Assembly: GCF_009769735.1 (NCBI RefSeq)
Contig: NZ_WSRO01000002.1
Span: forward strand, 5,592,001-5,656,000
Direction of reading: 5' to 3'
DNA from: Streptomyces sp. BA2
GTDB taxonomy: Bacteria > Actinomycetota > Actinomycetes > Streptomycetales > Streptomycetaceae
DNA: 64,000 nt
Shown: piece by piece, positions 29,079 to 38,048 of the stretch
How positions within the stretch are numbered: the stretch's first letter is position 1
How the letters are laid out: every line of letters starts with the position of its first letter
Notes under the pieces: model-generated
What the model saw: the letters and a program-made list of their open reading frames with translations, nothing else
Databases searched by the model: none
Told to the model about the DNA's origin: nothing
Made by a program: the position numbers and the translations under genes

Positions 29079-30752
29079 ATGTCAGAACCATTGCGGGGGA
29101 TCGTGAATCAGATGCAGGGCCTGCTCCTCGCGGGCCGCTACCGGCTCGGAGAGTCCATCGGCCGCGGTGGCATGGGACGGGTGTGGCGCGCACAGGACGA
29201 GGTGCTGCACCGGACCGTCGCCGTCAAGGAACTGACGGCAGCGCAGTTCGTGGCGGAGGCCGACCGCGCGATCCTCTTCGCCCGTACGCACGCTGAGGCG
29301 CGGGCCGCCGCCCGGATCAACCACCCCGCCGTCGTCACCGTCCACGACGTCCTTGAGTACGACGACCGCCCCTGGATCGTGATGGAGCTGGTCGAGGGCC
29401 GCTCGCTCGCGGACGCCGTCAAGGAGCGGGGCCGCATCGACCCCGTCGAGGCCGCCCGCATCGGCCTGTGGACCCTGAAGGCCCTGCGCGCCGCGCACGC
29501 CGCCGGGGTTCTGCACCGCGACGTCAAGCCCGGCAACGTACTCCTGGCGGACGACCGGCGCATCCTGCTCACCGACTTCGGGATCGCCGCGATCGAGGGG
29601 GACACGACGATCACGCGGACCGGCGAGGTCGTCGGCTCCGTCGACTATCTGGCGCCCGAGCGGGTCAGCGGCGCCAACCCCGGGCCCGCGTCCGACCTGT
29701 GGGCCCTCGGCGCCACGCTTTACACGGCGGTCGAGGGGAACTCCCCCTTCCGGCGCACGTCTCCGCTGGGCACCATGCAGGCCGTGGTCACGGAGGAGCC
29801 CGCGCCGGCCGAGTACGCGGGGGCGCTCGCCCCGGTCATCGGCGCCCTCCTGCGCAAGGACCCGGACACCCGGCCGACCGCGGAGGTCGCCGAGCTGATG
29901 CTGGCCGAGGCGGCGGAGGGGCGACTGCCCAGCGCGGCGGAGGCGTACGTGCCGACGCAGATCCACGCCACGCCCCAGCAGCCGAGCCCGCGGCCGCAGC
30001 ACCAGCCGCAGCCGCAGGTCCACACCCCGCAGTTCGGCCACCACCCCATTGAGCCCGGCACCGTCGTCCACGGAAACGGCTCCGGCCCCGCACCCCACAC
30101 CTCCGGCACTGTCGTCCAAGGCACCCACCAGTCCCCGCCCAGCCCCCAGAAGCGCCGCAAGCTGCCCGCGATCGTCGCGGCGGTCGCCGCGGTCGTGCTG
30201 CTCGGCGGCGGAACCGCCGGCTACCTGTACTACGCCGACGGCGACGACGGCAGTACGCAGCAGTCCAGCGACGGAGGGCCGGGCAAGACTGTCGGCGGCA
30301 TCCCCGAGGACTGGCAGCGCGTGCACGACGCCGAGGGCTTCAGCATGATGCTGCCCAAGGACTGGGAGCGCGAGGCCGACGGCAGCCAGATCGACTACAC
30401 GCCCGACCACGGCCGCCACTTCGTACGCGTCGCCATCGACCGCAACTCGACGTGGGAGAGCCCCTACACGCACCAGCTGGACCTGGAGAAGAACCTCAAG
30501 GTCAAACTGCCCCGCTACAAGCGGCTGCAGCTGGACCAGAACACCTTCCGCGACCGGCCCGGCGCGCTCTGGGAGTTCAGCTGGACGGCGGGGGCGAACG
30601 ACACGACAGCGGGCCCGCGCCGCGCCATCTCACAGTCCTATCTCAGCCGTGACGGCGTCGAGTACGTGATTTACATGTCGTCCCCCGCCGACGACTGGAA
30701 CACGGCGCGCCAGCAGTTCGACGCGATGCTCCGGGGCTGGCGGGAGCGCTGA
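29079..30752 (+). CDS. membrane Ser/Thr protein kinase, cluster member 3
   Basis: 557-aa Hanks-type kinase: IGRGGMGRVW, VAVKEL, HRDVKPGN and DFGIA intact. The kinase domain ends near residue 275. A Pro/Gln/His-rich linker follows, then a transmembrane helix (KLPAIVAAVAAVVLLGGG, about 360-382) and an outside domain starting EGFSMMLPKDWERE. ATG 29079 gives MSEPLRG; GTG 29103 is an alternative closer to a GGGGG Shine-Dalgarno. The preceding 164 bp contain no terminator that I can see. Confidence 0.92.
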   Translation: MSEPLRGIVNQMQGLLLAGRYRLGESIGRGGMGRVWRAQDEVLHRTVAVKELTAAQFVAEADRAILFARTHAEARAAARINHPAVVTVHDVLEYDDRPWIVMELVEGRSLADAVKERGRIDPVEAARIGLWTLKALRAAHAAGVLHRDVKPGNVLLADDRRILLTDFGIAAIEGDTTITRTGEVVGSVDYLAPERVSGANPGPASDLWALGATLYTAVEGNSPFRRTSPLGTMQAVVTEEPAPAEYAGALAPVIGALLRKDPDTRPTAEVAELMLAEAAEGRLPSAAEAYVPTQIHATPQQPSPRPQHQPQPQVHTPQFGHHPIEPGTVVHGNGSGPAPHTSGTVVQGTHQSPPSPQKRRKLPAIVAAVAAVVLLGGGTAGYLYYADGDDGSTQQSSDGGPGKTVGGIPEDWQRVHDAEGFSMMLPKDWEREADGSQIDYTPDHGRHFVRVAIDRNSTWESPYTHQLDLEKNLKVKLPRYKRLQLDQNTFRDRPGALWEFSWTAGANDTTAGPRRAISQSYLSRDGVEYVIYMSSPADDWNTARQQFDAMLRGWRER

Positions 30753-30855
30753 ATGCGGCCGTCCGCAGCCGGGATGTCTGGGACAAGCGGCCGGAACCAG
30801 TCCGCCTCGCAGGCCCACAGGGTCCGTCCGCACACGTGTGGGGCATGATGGCCGC

Positions 30856-32490
30856 ATGGGGAGCGTGGGGGACAACGCCCGGGTCATAGCTGGCCGTTAC
30901 CGCCTGGATGCGCGGCTCGGCCGGGGTGGCATGGGCGTGGTCTGGCAGGCCACGGATCAGTTCCTCGGCCGCCGGGTCGCCGTCAAGGAACTCGCCCTCG
31001 ACGACACGCTCTCCGAATCCGACGCGATGCAGCAGCGCGAACGGACCCTGCGCGAGGCCCGGGCGGCGGCGCAGCTCAGGCATCCGCACATCATCGTCGT
31101 CCATGACGTCGTCGTGCAGAGCGACCATCCGTACATCGTCATGGAGTTGATCGAGGGCGGCTCGCTGGCCGCGCGGATCTCGCGAGCGGGTCCGATGAGC
31201 GCGCGTGAGGTCGCCCGGATGGGCATCGCGCTTCTTGGCGCGCTGCGCGTCGCGCATGCCGCCGGGGTTCTGCACCGCGACATCAAACCCGCGAACGTCC
31301 TCATGGAGGAGGCGACCGGCCGTGTCGTCCTCACCGACTTCGGGATCGCGCAGGTCAGCGGGGCGACGACGCTCACGGAGATCGGGTCGTTCGTGGGTTC
31401 TCCCGAATACACCGCGCCCGAGCGGATGTCGGGCGAGCGGACGGGGCCCGAGTCCGACCTCTGGTCGCTCGGCGCGCTCCTCGTCACGGCGATGACCGGA
31501 GAGTCGCCCTTCCGCCGGGACTCGATCAGCGGTGTGCTGCACGCCGTCGTCTTCGACGAGATCCGCCCGCCGCCCGCCGCCGCGCCGCTGCTGCCCGTCA
31601 TCCTCGGCCTCCTCGAACGCGACCCGGAGCGGCGGCTCGGCGTGGAGGACGCGGAGCGGCTGCTGCGGACGTACGTCGAGACGGGACGGATGCCGTCGAC
31701 GCCCGCGGGCCGGGCCGGCGGTCAGCCGTCGGCGCTGCCGGGCGGGCGGCTCGGCGGCTACACGCCCACCTACCGTGACCTGCCCACGCGCCCGCCCGCG
31801 CAGTCGGCGGGGCCTTCCCGCGGCCGTCGCCGGATCATGCTGATCGCGGCCGCGCTCGTGGCCGCGGTGGCCGGAGCCGGGGTGTCCGCCGCGCTCCTGA
31901 TGGGCAGGGACGGCGACGGCGACCGCGGTGAGCCCACGACGACGGCCACGCAGTCCGCGCCGACGAAGACGGTGAGCCCCTCGCCATCGCCGACCCCGAC
32001 GGTGACGGTCACGCGCGGCTCGCGCACCCCCAAGCCCTCCACGCCCGAGGCCCCCGAGGGCTACCGCGTGACGAAGGACCGCCGCGGCTTCACGCTCGCC
32101 GTGCCCCACGGCTTCACGCGCGAGGTGGACGGGCCCCGCGTCTTCTACAAGTCGGCGGGCGGCACCTTCCGCATCGGCATCAAGGAGTCGGCCCCCGAGC
32201 CGGGCGGGCCGCTCGCCGTGCAGCGCCGCTCCGACGCCAAAGGGCCCGAGAACAACCCGGGTTACCGGGACGGAGAGGTCACCGAGACCTCGCACAACGG
32301 ACGGCCCGCCGCCCTCTGGCAGTTCAGCTGGGACGGCTTCACGGCTGCGGAGGGCGACCGGCACACGTACGACCTCTGCTGGGAGGAGGGCGGCCGGATG
32401 TACGACGTGTGGGTCTCGGCGCCGATCGACAAGGCCGAGGAAGGCCGACGGTACTTCGACACGGCGGTGGACTCGTTCGTACGCCGTTGA
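30856..32490 (+). CDS. membrane Ser/Thr protein kinase, cluster member 4
   Basis: 544-aa Hanks-type kinase: LGRGGMGVVW, VAVKEL, HRDIKPAN and DFGIA intact. The kinase domain is about 12-270; the transmembrane helix RIMLIAAALVAAVAGAGVSAALLM lies near residue 330 (19 of its residues are hydrophobic); a Thr/Pro-rich stalk leads to an outside domain beginning RGFTLAVPHGFTRE. GTG 30838 is an upstream alternative start; neither start has a clear Shine-Dalgarno. The position fits S. coelicolor PkaI of the spore-wall-synthesising complex, if I recall the locus correctly. Confidence 0.92.
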   Translation: MGSVGDNARVIAGRYRLDARLGRGGMGVVWQATDQFLGRRVAVKELALDDTLSESDAMQQRERTLREARAAAQLRHPHIIVVHDVVVQSDHPYIVMELIEGGSLAARISRAGPMSAREVARMGIALLGALRVAHAAGVLHRDIKPANVLMEEATGRVVLTDFGIAQVSGATTLTEIGSFVGSPEYTAPERMSGERTGPESDLWSLGALLVTAMTGESPFRRDSISGVLHAVVFDEIRPPPAAAPLLPVILGLLERDPERRLGVEDAERLLRTYVETGRMPSTPAGRAGGQPSALPGGRLGGYTPTYRDLPTRPPAQSAGPSRGRRRIMLIAAALVAAVAGAGVSAALLMGRDGDGDRGEPTTTATQSAPTKTVSPSPSPTPTVTVTRGSRTPKPSTPEAPEGYRVTKDRRGFTLAVPHGFTREVDGPRVFYKSAGGTFRIGIKESAPEPGGPLAVQRRSDAKGPENNPGYRDGEVTETSHNGRPAALWQFSWDGFTAAEGDRHTYDLCWEEGGRMYDVWVSAPIDKAEEGRRYFDTAVDSFVRR

Positions 32491-32572
32491 AGTTCCGCCG
32501 GGTGCATCACCCCGGTCACAAGTCAGTGACCCGAGTGGAACGGGAGACCGTCGGCAAGGTACTGATGTGTGC

Positions 32573-34282
32573 ATGAGTAATGACGGGGGAGCCTCCTACG
32601 GCCCGTACGAACCCACCAGTTTCGGACTGCAGCCGCCGCAGCCGCAGCCTTACCAGCCGACTGCGCAGCACCCCGCCGGACCGCAGCAGCCCGCAGGACC
32701 GCAGCAGCCCGGGGCGCCGACGCCGCCCCCGTCGCCGTACGCTCAGTTCACCCAAGTGGTACCGAATCAGCCATCCGAGCCGGATCCGGGCGCGGGCCGT
32801 CTGATCGCGGGCCGTTACCGCCTGCTGTCCAAGCTCGGGCACGGCGGCATGGGCACGGTCTGGCGCGCGAAGGACGAGACGGTGGACCGCGAGGTCGCCG
32901 TCAAGGAACCCCGCATCCCCGACCACCTGCCCGAGCGCGAACGGTCCAACGCTTTCGAGCGGATGCGCCGCGAGGCGCGCGCCGCGGCCCGCCTCGACCA
33001 CCCCGCCGTGGTCAACGTCCACGACGTGGCGGTGGAGGACGGCCAGCCGTGGATCGTCATGGAACTGGTCCAGGGCCGCTCGCTCGGCGCCGCGCTCCAG
33101 GAGGGCACCCTGGGCGCCCGCGACGCCGCCCGCATCGGCCTTGAGGTGCTCGGCGCCCTGGACGCCGCCCACCAGGCGGGAATCCTGCACCGTGACGTCA
33201 AGCCGGACAACGTGATGCTGGGGCAGCACGACCGCGTCGTCCTCACCGACTTCGGCATCGCCCAGATCGAGGGCGAGACGAACCTGACGGACACCGGCGG
33301 CTTCGTCGGTTCGCCCGAGTTCATCGCCCCCGAGCGGGTGCTCGGCCAGCGCCCAGGGCCGGCGTCGGACCTCTGGTCGCTCGGCGTGGTCCTCTACGCC
33401 GCGACGGAGGGCGTATCGCCGTTCCGGCGCAACAACACCCCCGCGACACTGCAGTCCGTCCTGAACGCGACCCCCGCGGCGCCCGCCTCGGCCTCGGGCC
33501 CGCTCGCGCAGGCGATCAACGGGCTCCTGACCAAGGACCCCGGCCAGCGCCCGCGCGCAGCGCAGGTCCGCGCCCTCCTGGAGGAAGTGGCCCGGCCGCC
33601 GCAGACGGCGCCGACACGGGTCGTCCAGGTCGGTGGCGGCGGTGCCGCGGGCGGCAAGGGCGTCACCATCGGCCGCAAGGGGCTCCTGGGTATCGGCGCG
33701 GTGGTCGTCGCCGCCGTGGTCGCGGGCGTCCTCGTGGTCACGAACCCGTTCGCGGCGGCCGAGGCGGACAGCTGGAAGCAGCACGAGGAGAAGGCGCTGG
33801 GCGCGACGCTGTCGGCGCCGCCGGACTATGTGAAGTCCGTGCCGGACGGCATCAACAAGACGGAGCACTGGGTCAGTTACACCGACCCGAGCACCGCCGT
33901 CTCGATCACTCTGTACCTGGCGAAGAAGTCCGAGGACAGCGTCGGCGAGATCGCGGGGTCCTCGGCCGCGCAGGCGTACAGCGAAGCCGACGGGATCGAG
34001 AGCGGCGACAAGAGCAACATGGCCGAGACGCCCGCTCCCCGGAGCAGGACGGCGAAGACCACGTACAAGGACCGGGAAGCCGCCGAGAACACGGTCACCT
34101 ACGTCGACGATTCGGACTCGGAGCGACAGAAGCCGCGCGAGGCCAAGGTCTTCTACTACAAGACCAAGTCCGGCGACATGTACAAGCTCTGGATCGACTA
34201 CCCGAGCAAGGGCGATTTCACCGAGCGCGGCCGCGAGGTCGCCAAGACCGCGATCGCCGAACTGGAGATCACGAAGCCCTGA
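32573..34282 (+). CDS. membrane Ser/Thr protein kinase, cluster member 5
   Basis: 569-aa Hanks-type kinase with an N-terminal Pro/Gln-rich tail (about 70 residues) before the kinase domain. LGHGGMGTVW, VAVKEP, HRDVKPDN and DFGIA are present. The transmembrane helix (LLGIGAVVVAAVVAGVLVV) lies near residue 370; the outside domain begins KALGATLSAPPDYVK and differs from, but parallels, the other four. Alternative start GTG 32567. The palindrome-rich terminator region at 34326-34382 closes the cluster. Confidence 0.92.
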   Translation: MSNDGGASYGPYEPTSFGLQPPQPQPYQPTAQHPAGPQQPAGPQQPGAPTPPPSPYAQFTQVVPNQPSEPDPGAGRLIAGRYRLLSKLGHGGMGTVWRAKDETVDREVAVKEPRIPDHLPERERSNAFERMRREARAAARLDHPAVVNVHDVAVEDGQPWIVMELVQGRSLGAALQEGTLGARDAARIGLEVLGALDAAHQAGILHRDVKPDNVMLGQHDRVVLTDFGIAQIEGETNLTDTGGFVGSPEFIAPERVLGQRPGPASDLWSLGVVLYAATEGVSPFRRNNTPATLQSVLNATPAAPASASGPLAQAINGLLTKDPGQRPRAAQVRALLEEVARPPQTAPTRVVQVGGGGAAGGKGVTIGRKGLLGIGAVVVAAVVAGVLVVTNPFAAAEADSWKQHEEKALGATLSAPPDYVKSVPDGINKTEHWVSYTDPSTAVSITLYLAKKSEDSVGEIAGSSAAQAYSEADGIESGDKSNMAETPAPRSRTAKTTYKDREAAENTVTYVDDSDSERQKPREAKVFYYKTKSGDMYKLWIDYPSKGDFTERGREVAKTAIAELEITKP

Positions 34283-34342
34283 CCCGGGTCCGTTCCGCCG
34301 CTGCCATCGAACATGGTGACGCCTTGTTGATCAACTCCGGTT

Positions 34343-34362
34343 AAGCCCCTGATCAGGGGCTT
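34343..34362 (+). terminator. terminator closing the kinase cluster
   Basis: Perfect 20-bp palindrome AAGCCCCTGATCAGGGGCTT followed by T. Flanked by two more palindromes, GTTGATCAAC (34326-34335) and GCCAGC-AATC-GCTGGC (34367-34382), giving three hairpins within 57 bp. Confidence 0.75.
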
Positions 34363-34456
34363 TGCCGCCAGCAATCGCTGGCAGCGTGTGTCCGCCCGGT
34401 GAAAGTGGATTACCGACGGGTACCCAAAACCCTGACCTGGGCCTACGCTCACCTCC

Positions 34457-36073
34457 ATGACGGACTCGCAGGCCACCGCAGCGCCCCTCGGAACGAACCC
34501 GACAGCCACCGCCCCCGAAGGCGCGCGCACCGCCGCCGACGTGGTGACTCCCGAGCTCATCGCGCAGCTCACCCGGGACGTGATCGGTTCGGGACGGACC
34601 GCCAACCACACGCCGTTCACCGGTGAGAAGCTGGCCGACCTGCCCGAGTCCACCCCCGAGGACGTGGCCACCGCCTTCGAGCGGGCGCGGGTCGCCCAGA
34701 TCGCCTGGGAGCGCACCCCGGTCCGCCGCCGCGCCGCGGTCCTGCTCCGCTTCCACGACCTGGTCCTGCAGCGCCAGGCCGAGGTCCTCGACCTCATACA
34801 GCTGGAGACCGGCAAGGCCAGGCTGCACGCGCACGAGGAGCTGCAGGCCGTCGCCGTCGCCGCGCGGCACTACGGCCGCAAGGCCCCCGCGTACCTGAAC
34901 CCCAAGCGGCACACCGGCGTCGTACCGACCCTCACGAAGGTCACCGAGAACCGTCAGCCGCGCGGTGTGGTCGGCCAGATCGCGCCCTGGAACTACCCCT
35001 TCGAGCTGTCCATCGGCGACGCCCTGCCCGCGCTCGTCGCGGGCAACGCGCTGGTGATGAAGCCCGACACGGAGACCTGCCTGACCGCCCTGTGGGCCCG
35101 CGACCTCATCATCGAGGCCGGTCTGCCCGCCGAGGTCTTCCAGGTCGTCATCGGTGACGGGCCCGTCGTCGGACCCGAGATCGTCAAGCACGCCGACTAC
35201 GTCTCCTTCACCGGCTCCACCCGCACCGGCCGCGAGGTCGCACAGGGCGCCGCGGGCCGCCTCGTCGGCGTCTCGCTCGAACTGGGCGGCAAGAACGCCA
35301 TGTTGGTGCTCCACGACGCCGACATCGAGAAGGCGGCCGCGGGTGCCGTGAGGGCCTGTTTCTCGTCCGCAGGCCAGCTGTGCATCTCCATCGAGCGGCT
35401 GTACGTCCACGAGTCGATCGCCGACGAGTTCGTGGAGCGCTTCGCGGCGCGGACGAAGGCTATGCGGCTCGGCCGCTCCCTCGCGTACGGAGCGGAGATG
35501 GGCTCGCTGGTCGGCGAGCGGCAGCTGGAGACCACCAAGCGGCATGTCGACGAGGCGGTCGCCAAGGGCGCGACGGTGCTCGCGGGCGGCGTCGCCCGGC
35601 CCGACATCGGCCCGTTCTTCTTCGAGCCGACGATCCTGGACGGCGTCGAGTCCCCGATGGCGGTGTGCGGCGAGGAGACCTTCGGCCCTGTCGTCTCCAT
35701 CTACCGCTTCACCGATGAGAACGAAGCGGTCGAGCTCGCCAACTCCACGTCGTACGGCCTGAATTCCTCGGTCTGGACGAAGGACGGCAGCCGCGGCCGC
35801 AAGCTCGCCGCCCGCCTGCGCACCGGCACGGTCAACGTGAACGAGGGCTTCGCGCCCGCCTACGGCAGCGTGCAGTCGCCGATGGGCGGCATGAAGGACT
35901 CGGGCCTCGGCCGCCGGCACGGCTCCGAGGGCATCCTGAAGTACACCGAGGCGCAGACCGTCGCGCACCAGCGGCTGATGCCGCTCGCGCCGTCCTTCGG
36001 CATGGACGACGAGAAGTACGCGGCGTTCATGAGCCTGAGCCTGAAGGTCATGAAGTCCCTGCGCCTGCGCTAG
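34457..36073 (+). CDS. gabD2: succinate-semialdehyde dehydrogenase (NADP+)
   Basis: 538-aa aldehyde dehydrogenase. APWNYPFELSIGD, the NAD(P) site FTGSTRTGREV, ELGGKNAM with the catalytic Glu and Cys309 in GQLCIS are intact; the family position matches GabD2 of Actinobacteria, which oxidises succinic semialdehyde to succinate. The N-terminal ~40 residues are a Thr/Ala-rich extension. ATG start. The next gene begins 57 bp downstream and may be co-transcribed. Confidence 0.9.
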   Translation: MTDSQATAAPLGTNPTATAPEGARTAADVVTPELIAQLTRDVIGSGRTANHTPFTGEKLADLPESTPEDVATAFERARVAQIAWERTPVRRRAAVLLRFHDLVLQRQAEVLDLIQLETGKARLHAHEELQAVAVAARHYGRKAPAYLNPKRHTGVVPTLTKVTENRQPRGVVGQIAPWNYPFELSIGDALPALVAGNALVMKPDTETCLTALWARDLIIEAGLPAEVFQVVIGDGPVVGPEIVKHADYVSFTGSTRTGREVAQGAAGRLVGVSLELGGKNAMLVLHDADIEKAAAGAVRACFSSAGQLCISIERLYVHESIADEFVERFAARTKAMRLGRSLAYGAEMGSLVGERQLETTKRHVDEAVAKGATVLAGGVARPDIGPFFFEPTILDGVESPMAVCGEETFGPVVSIYRFTDENEAVELANSTSYGLNSSVWTKDGSRGRKLAARLRTGTVNVNEGFAPAYGSVQSPMGGMKDSGLGRRHGSEGILKYTEAQTVAHQRLMPLAPSFGMDDEKYAAFMSLSLKVMKSLRLR

Positions 36074-36130
36074 TCGCCCCGGCCGCCGCCGGATCCCTAC
36101 GAACGGGCTAATTCTCAACGAGGAGAGTCG

Positions 36131-37966
36131 ATGTCACAGGAGAGCTCTGTCCAGAAACAGCCGGACAGCGAGGCGGGTGGGCACGCCGAAGCGTCGTACG
36201 ACTACGACGTCCTCGTCGTCGGGTCAGGCTTCGGCGGCTCCGTCTCCGCTCTGCGTCTGACGGAGAAGGGCTACCGCGTCGGCGTGCTCGAAGCGGGGCG
36301 CCGCTTCACCCGCGAGTCGCTCCCGAAGAACTCCTGGGACCTCAAGAACTACCTCTGGGCACCGGCGCTCGGCCTCTACGGCATCCAGCGCATCCATCTG
36401 CTCGGCAACGTGATGGTGCTCGCGGGGGCGGGCGTCGGCGGAGGTTCGCTGAACTACGCGAACACGCTCTACGTACCCCCCGCGCCGTTCTTCAACGACC
36501 CGCAGTGGAAGGACATCACGGACTGGCAGAACGAGCTCGCCCCCTACTACGAGCAGGCCAAGCGCATGCTCGGGGTGCGGCTCAACCCGACCACGACTCC
36601 GTCCGACGTCCACCTGAAGGCGACCGCCCAGGCCATGGGAGTGGGCGACAGCTTCCACATGGCGCCGGTCGGCGTCTTCTTCGGAGACGGGCAGGACGCC
36701 TCAGGTACTTCAACGGCCAGGCCCGGCGAGGAAGTTCCCGATCCCTACTTCGGGGGCGCGGGCCCGTCGCGCAAGGCCTGCAGCGAATGCGGCGAGTGCA
36801 TGACGGGCTGCCGCCACGGCGCCAAGAACACCCTCAATGAGAACTACCTCTACCTGGCGGAGAAGGCGGGCGCCGTCATCCACCCGATGACGTCCGTCGT
36901 CACCGTCACGGAGGACTCGCGGGGCGGTTTCGCCGTGGCGACCCTGCCCACGGACAACAAGCGCAAGGGCAACGGCCGTACGTTCACGGCGCGCGAGGTC
37001 GTCGTCGCTGCGGGCACCTACGGCACGCAGACGCTCCTGCACCGTATGAAGGACACCGGCCTGCTCCCGCGCATCTCGGGGCGGCTCGGCGCGCTGACCC
37101 GCACCAACTCCGAGGCCCTGGTGGGATCCCAGACCACCGACCGCCGCTACCGCAAGCAGCACGGCGCCGAGAAGGTGGACTTCACCAAGGGCGTCGCGAT
37201 CACCTCGTCCATCCACCCGAACGCCACCACGCACATCGAGCCGGTCCGCTACGGCAAGAAGTCCAACGCGATGGGCGGCATGACGATCCTGCAAGTGCCG
37301 TACAGCATCAAGGGCGGCAAGGCGCGCGTCGCCGGATGGCTCGGCAACGTCGCCAAGCACCCGTGGCTGACGGTCCGTTCACTCTCCAACCGGCGCTGGT
37401 CGGAGCGGACCATCATCGGCCTCGTCATGCAGACGCTCGACAACTCCCTGACCACGTACCGCAAGGAGAAGGGCATCGGCAAGGGCCTGCTGACCGCCCG
37501 GCAGGGCCATGGCGCGCCCAACCCGACGCAGATCCCCGAGGCCACCGAGGCCGCGACGCTGCTCGCCAAGGAGATCAACGGCTTCGCCGGGTCGAACGTG
37601 GGCGAGCTGATGGGCACCCCGCTGACCGCGCACTTCCTGGGCGGCTGCCCGATCGGCGACTCGGCCGACACCGGGGTCATCGACCCGTACCACCGCCTCT
37701 ACGGCCACCCCGGCATCTCGGTCGTCGACGGCGCCGCGATCTCCGCGAACCTGGGTGTGAATCCGTCCCTCACGATCACCGCGCAGGCCGAGCGCGCGAT
37801 GTCGTTCTGGCCCAACAAGGGCGCCGAGGACACGCGTCCCGCGCAGGGCACGGAGTACGTGCGTCTCGCCGCCGTCGAGCCGAAGTCCCCGGCGGTACCG
37901 GCGGACGCGTTCGGCGCGCTGAGGCTTCCCTTCCTGGGGATGCCCGCGATGCCGGCGAAGAAGTAG
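36131..37966 (+). CDS. GMC-family FAD oxidoreductase with four-cysteine cluster
   Basis: 611-aa GMC oxidoreductase resembling actinobacterial cholesterol-oxidase-like ChoD. FAD motif VVGSGFGGSVSALRL at about residues 27-41; C-terminal GMC domain with LGGCPIGDSADTGV and SVVDGAAISANLGVNPSLT. A CxxCxxCxxxC motif (C217, C220, C223, C227) followed by RHGAKNT suggests an iron-sulfur or zinc site. Position beside the gua genes matches mycobacterial choD. ATG preceded by GAGGAGAG. A terminator follows. The substrate is not proven; activity on sterols is only an analogy. Confidence 0.88.
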   Translation: MSQESSVQKQPDSEAGGHAEASYDYDVLVVGSGFGGSVSALRLTEKGYRVGVLEAGRRFTRESLPKNSWDLKNYLWAPALGLYGIQRIHLLGNVMVLAGAGVGGGSLNYANTLYVPPAPFFNDPQWKDITDWQNELAPYYEQAKRMLGVRLNPTTTPSDVHLKATAQAMGVGDSFHMAPVGVFFGDGQDASGTSTARPGEEVPDPYFGGAGPSRKACSECGECMTGCRHGAKNTLNENYLYLAEKAGAVIHPMTSVVTVTEDSRGGFAVATLPTDNKRKGNGRTFTAREVVVAAGTYGTQTLLHRMKDTGLLPRISGRLGALTRTNSEALVGSQTTDRRYRKQHGAEKVDFTKGVAITSSIHPNATTHIEPVRYGKKSNAMGGMTILQVPYSIKGGKARVAGWLGNVAKHPWLTVRSLSNRRWSERTIIGLVMQTLDNSLTTYRKEKGIGKGLLTARQGHGAPNPTQIPEATEAATLLAKEINGFAGSNVGELMGTPLTAHFLGGCPIGDSADTGVIDPYHRLYGHPGISVVDGAAISANLGVNPSLTITAQAERAMSFWPNKGAEDTRPAQGTEYVRLAAVEPKSPAVPADAFGALRLPFLGMPAMPAKK

Positions 37967-37989
37967 CCGGGCGGCGACTTCCCCCGCGT

Positions 37990-38035
37990 ACGCGAAAGGA
38001 CCTGCACCCCCCTCCGAGCGCAGGTCCTTTCGCGT
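37990..38035. terminator. bidirectional terminator
   Basis: ACGCGAAAGGACCTGC and its exact complement 14 nt apart, between the convergent GMC oxidoreductase and surface-protein genes. Confidence 0.88.
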
Positions 38036-38048
38036 GTTCAGGTGCCGC

